The notes under the pieces were generated by a model. The model did not search any database. It was not told the origin of the DNA and was given only the letters and a program-made list of their open reading frames with translations. The translations under genes and the position numbers were made by a program. From Nitrososphaerota archaeon (GTDB lineage Archaea > Thermoproteota > Nitrososphaeria > Nitrososphaerales > UBA57): DNA of 7,329 nucleotides. The stretch is from the NCBI GenBank assembly GCA_022572285.1, contig JACZWF010000077.1:1-7329 (forward strand), read 5' to 3'. Positions within the stretch are counted from its first letter, which is position 1; each line of letters begins with the position of its first letter. This document shows, piece by piece, positions 6,081 through 7,329 of the stretch.

Positions 6081-6307
6081 TTTCTTCTCCTAACATAAAA
6101 CTTGAAGACCTCATCTTCTTCCTTCATAGTCACAATCTCGTGCCCTGACCGCCTGGTCCAAGCTGGGATATCTTCGCGAGTGGTGGGATCAGTGGCAAGT
6201 ATTTCGAGTATTCCGCCTACCTCTACTCGCGTAATGCTCTGTCTCGCCTTTATAACGGGAAGAGGACATAATACACCTTTTACATCTAAAGTCTTTGAGA
6301 TATCCAT
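6077..6307 (-). CDS. tusA: TusA-family sulfur carrier protein
   Basis: A 76-aa protein with the TusA/SirA fold. TusA proteins carry sulfur as a persulfide on one Cys and hand it on for tRNA thiolation, cofactor synthesis or sulfur oxidation. The hallmark CPxP is present as GVLCPLPVIKA with C14, after the initial strand TLDVKG, and the C-terminal half fits the family (LEILATDPTTREDIPAW, then GHEIV). The length is normal. The gene is first in an operon with the rhodanese and overlaps its start by four bases. A TATA-like box about 24 nt upstream suggests a leaderless message. A GGAGGT lies 30 nt upstream of the ATG, too far to be its SD. It is divergent from the SelD-like gene, which supports a shared sulfur or chalcogen pathway. 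Confidence 0.93.
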   Translation of the reverse strand: MDISKTLDVKGVLCPLPVIKARQSITRVEVGGILEILATDPTTREDIPAWTRRSGHEIVTMKEEDEVFKFYVRRRK

Positions 6308-6322
6308 AAAGTCTCACTGCAG

Positions 6323-6393
6323 TAGAGTAAATAGACCTCCAATCAATCATCAAATGGTTTGAATTCGATGAAGAAATACTTTACTTAGAGTAA
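6323..6393. promoter_or_regulatory. Repeated 8-mer in the divergent sulfur-gene promoter region
   Basis: TAGAGTAA occurs at 6323-6330, touching the TusA TATA box, and again at 6386-6393, inside a weak TTACT/AGTAA inverted repeat. Two identical copies in a 140-bp divergent spacer could be operator half-sites, but the motif is short. Confidence 0.25.
6328..6333 (-). promoter_or_regulatory. TATA box of tusA
   Basis: On the minus strand, TATTTA in the context TCTATTTACTC is centred about 24 nt upstream of the tusA ATG. The same core, TATTTAC, stands before the divergent gene. Confidence 0.4.
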
Positions 6394-6414
6394 GAAATCC
6401 AGCTCTCTCAGTCC

Positions 6415-6422
6415 TTATTTAC
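6415..6422 (+). promoter_or_regulatory. TATA box of the SelD-like gene
   Basis: TTATTTAC is centred about 29 nt upstream of ATG 6447 with no SD between, fitting leaderless transcription. The near-identical box on the divergent side suggests matched expression. Confidence 0.45.
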
Positions 6423-6446
6423 GAGTGTTTAGAATAGAGATTAACG

Positions 6447-7322
6447 ATGGAAACCACCGAAGAATTTTGGGAACGAGTCTCCAGTTATCGCGAGATGGGA
6501 ATGGATCCGTTACGTTGGGTTGCAGGTTGCGCGGTCAAGGTCGACCTCACCACCGTGGTCTATCCCGCATTACGAAGACTGAGACCATTACTTCGTGAGC
6601 TAGGGGTTATCATCGGGGAGAGGGAGGATGCAGACATCTTTCCAGCGGGACGCGAAGAACCAACTATTAGCAGGAGGATCTACAATCTAAGGGATCCCAA
6701 GATTGATCATGAGGATTTGAAAAGAATCAGTCCCAAGAGAGCGATATCGTTGGTTCAAGTCCACCAAAGAGGAGCTGAGACCGATAAGATCTTTGGAGAC
6801 ATTCTTCTGTCATTATACAACTCCATATCACTTGCCGAGCAGAAATTTATAGTAGGCAAGGGACATTCGATCATTACGGGATACGAAGACGCTGAATTTG
6901 CCCTGTTTGATTTCATCTCTGGATCTGAGGCGGCCAAAGGGGAAGGATTCACACTTGCGAACAATGATACGATCCAGGTCATTGATCCGACAGCAGATCC
7001 TGGCTCAAAAGAGCAGACCGACGTGGCGGTATCGAATTCACTTAATGATCTAATAGCCTTGGGATGCTATGAGGGCCTCCGACTGCTGCCCGTCATAGAC
7101 GCGCCGAACGAAGAACTGGAGAAGCGTATATTCGGTAACATGGAAGAGTATGCAAGAAAGTACGGAATCCGACTCCTCGATGCCGATTCTCCTGGTCGTA
7201 GGAGTGCCAGGAGTGCCAATCGTACACGCCTGTGGCCTCCCGGTCAGCGTGGTTCAGGATTTTGCTCACAACCAGCCGAGGAAGGCCCATGGCGTGCATC
7301 TGAGAAGCGCCTGAGCGCCTGA
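6447..7322 (+). CDS. SelD-like AIR-synthase-related protein, truncated at the right edge
   Basis: Related to selenophosphate synthetase (SelD), which makes selenophosphate from selenide and ATP; the archaeal relatives near sulfur genes are uncharacterised. WVAGCAVKVDL carries C28 and K31 in the CxxK spacing of the SelD catalytic pair. REDADIF follows, then VGKGHS, a phosphate-binding-like NNDTIQVIDPTADP (172-185) and SNSLNDLIALG (196-206), matching the SelD core. ATG 6447 follows a TATA box at leaderless spacing. Homology stops near residue 247 (about 7187). The frame runs on to TGA 7320-7322, but the last ~44 residues are low-complexity Arg/Ser-rich sequence. They are the antisense reading of an integrase fragment, so the C-terminal half (the AIRS_C ATP-binding domain) is missing. 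Whether it activates selenium or sulfur here cannot be told. Confidence 0.8.
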   Translation: METTEEFWERVSSYREMGMDPLRWVAGCAVKVDLTTVVYPALRRLRPLLRELGVIIGEREDADIFPAGREEPTISRRIYNLRDPKIDHEDLKRISPKRAISLVQVHQRGAETDKIFGDILLSLYNSISLAEQKFIVGKGHSIITGYEDAEFALFDFISGSEAAKGEGFTLANNDTIQVIDPTADPGSKEQTDVAVSNSLNDLIALGCYEGLRLLPVIDAPNEELEKRIFGNMEEYARKYGIRLLDADSPGRRSARSANRTRLWPPGQRGSGFCSQPAEEGPWRASEKRLSA

Positions 7323-7329
7323 GATCGTG
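7189..7329 (-). CDS. Tyrosine recombinase (phage-type integrase), C-terminal fragment
   Basis: The minus strand reads in from the right edge with the catalytic end of a tyrosine recombinase: HDLRRS (the HxxR box), then MGLPRLVVSKILNH (the second conserved His), and GVYD nine residues later, whose Tyr is the expected nucleophile, followed by HSYDQE. This wording is typical of bacterial prophage and genomic-island integrases rather than SSV-type archaeal ones. The segment is visibly richer in G+C than the rest of the window. The usual C-terminal continuation after YDQE is absent because SelD-like sequence begins there, so both genes are cut at about 7188. The frame has a nine-base tandem duplication. 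The N-terminal part lies beyond the window. Confidence 0.75.
7201..7218. repeat. Nine-base tandem duplication within the integrase fragment
   Basis: GGAGTGCCA occurs twice head to tail (7201-7209 and 7210-7218). On the integrase strand it doubles Trp-His-Ser between VYD and YDQE, where related proteins have a single xHS. The frame is kept. Confidence 0.85.

Noticed and set aside
6102..6362. Plus-strand open frame over tusA
   Set aside because: It is antisense to the CPxP-bearing TusA gene and has no supporting signals.
6755..6982. Minus-strand open frame inside the SelD-like gene
   Set aside because: It is a shadow of conserved SelD-like coding sequence.

Overview
The window looks archaeal, most likely Thermoproteota/Nitrososphaerota-like; the lineage is an inference. 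The reasons are a Rad3/XPD-type helicase with an N-terminal zinc ribbon, a SelD-like AIR-synthase protein beside TusA and rhodanese genes, short TATA-box promoters about 24-29 nt from start codons (leaderless pattern), and Shine-Dalgarno (SD) sites on other genes. Base composition is moderate except in the last ~140 bases.

Left part (1-3060, all minus strand): a helicase gene is followed downstream by two tandem, diverged paralogs of a family I do not recognise. Both share NVP, HPxP, GRG[RK]RLF and CxLCP motifs, and the second runs off the left edge. The helicase zinc ribbon is complete only if translation starts at a CTG codon (3012-3010), which has a good SD site and TATA box.

Middle (3060-4400): a small two-helix membrane protein with a zinc ribbon (3531-3905) starts at TTG overlapping the TGA of an upstream, interrupted frame. 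About 500 bases without an intact gene follow, holding palindromes, stem-loops and a protein-like frame broken by three stops. Four alternating GC tracts (607, 1187, 3090, 3926) occur only in this left half and fall between the modules.

Right part (4400-7190): a flavin-reductase-fold protein with a likely operator palindrome at its promoter; a 73-aa CxxC protein with its own leaderless promoter; then a convergent TusA-rhodanese operon, divergent from a SelD-like gene. TusA, rhodanese and the SelD-like protein suggest a sulfur-carrier or chalcogen-activation module.

Right edge (about 7189-7329): the SelD-like gene is cut off and joined to the C-terminal catalytic end of a bacterial/phage-type tyrosine recombinase on the opposite strand. 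This is either a chimeric contig end or a real insertion junction.
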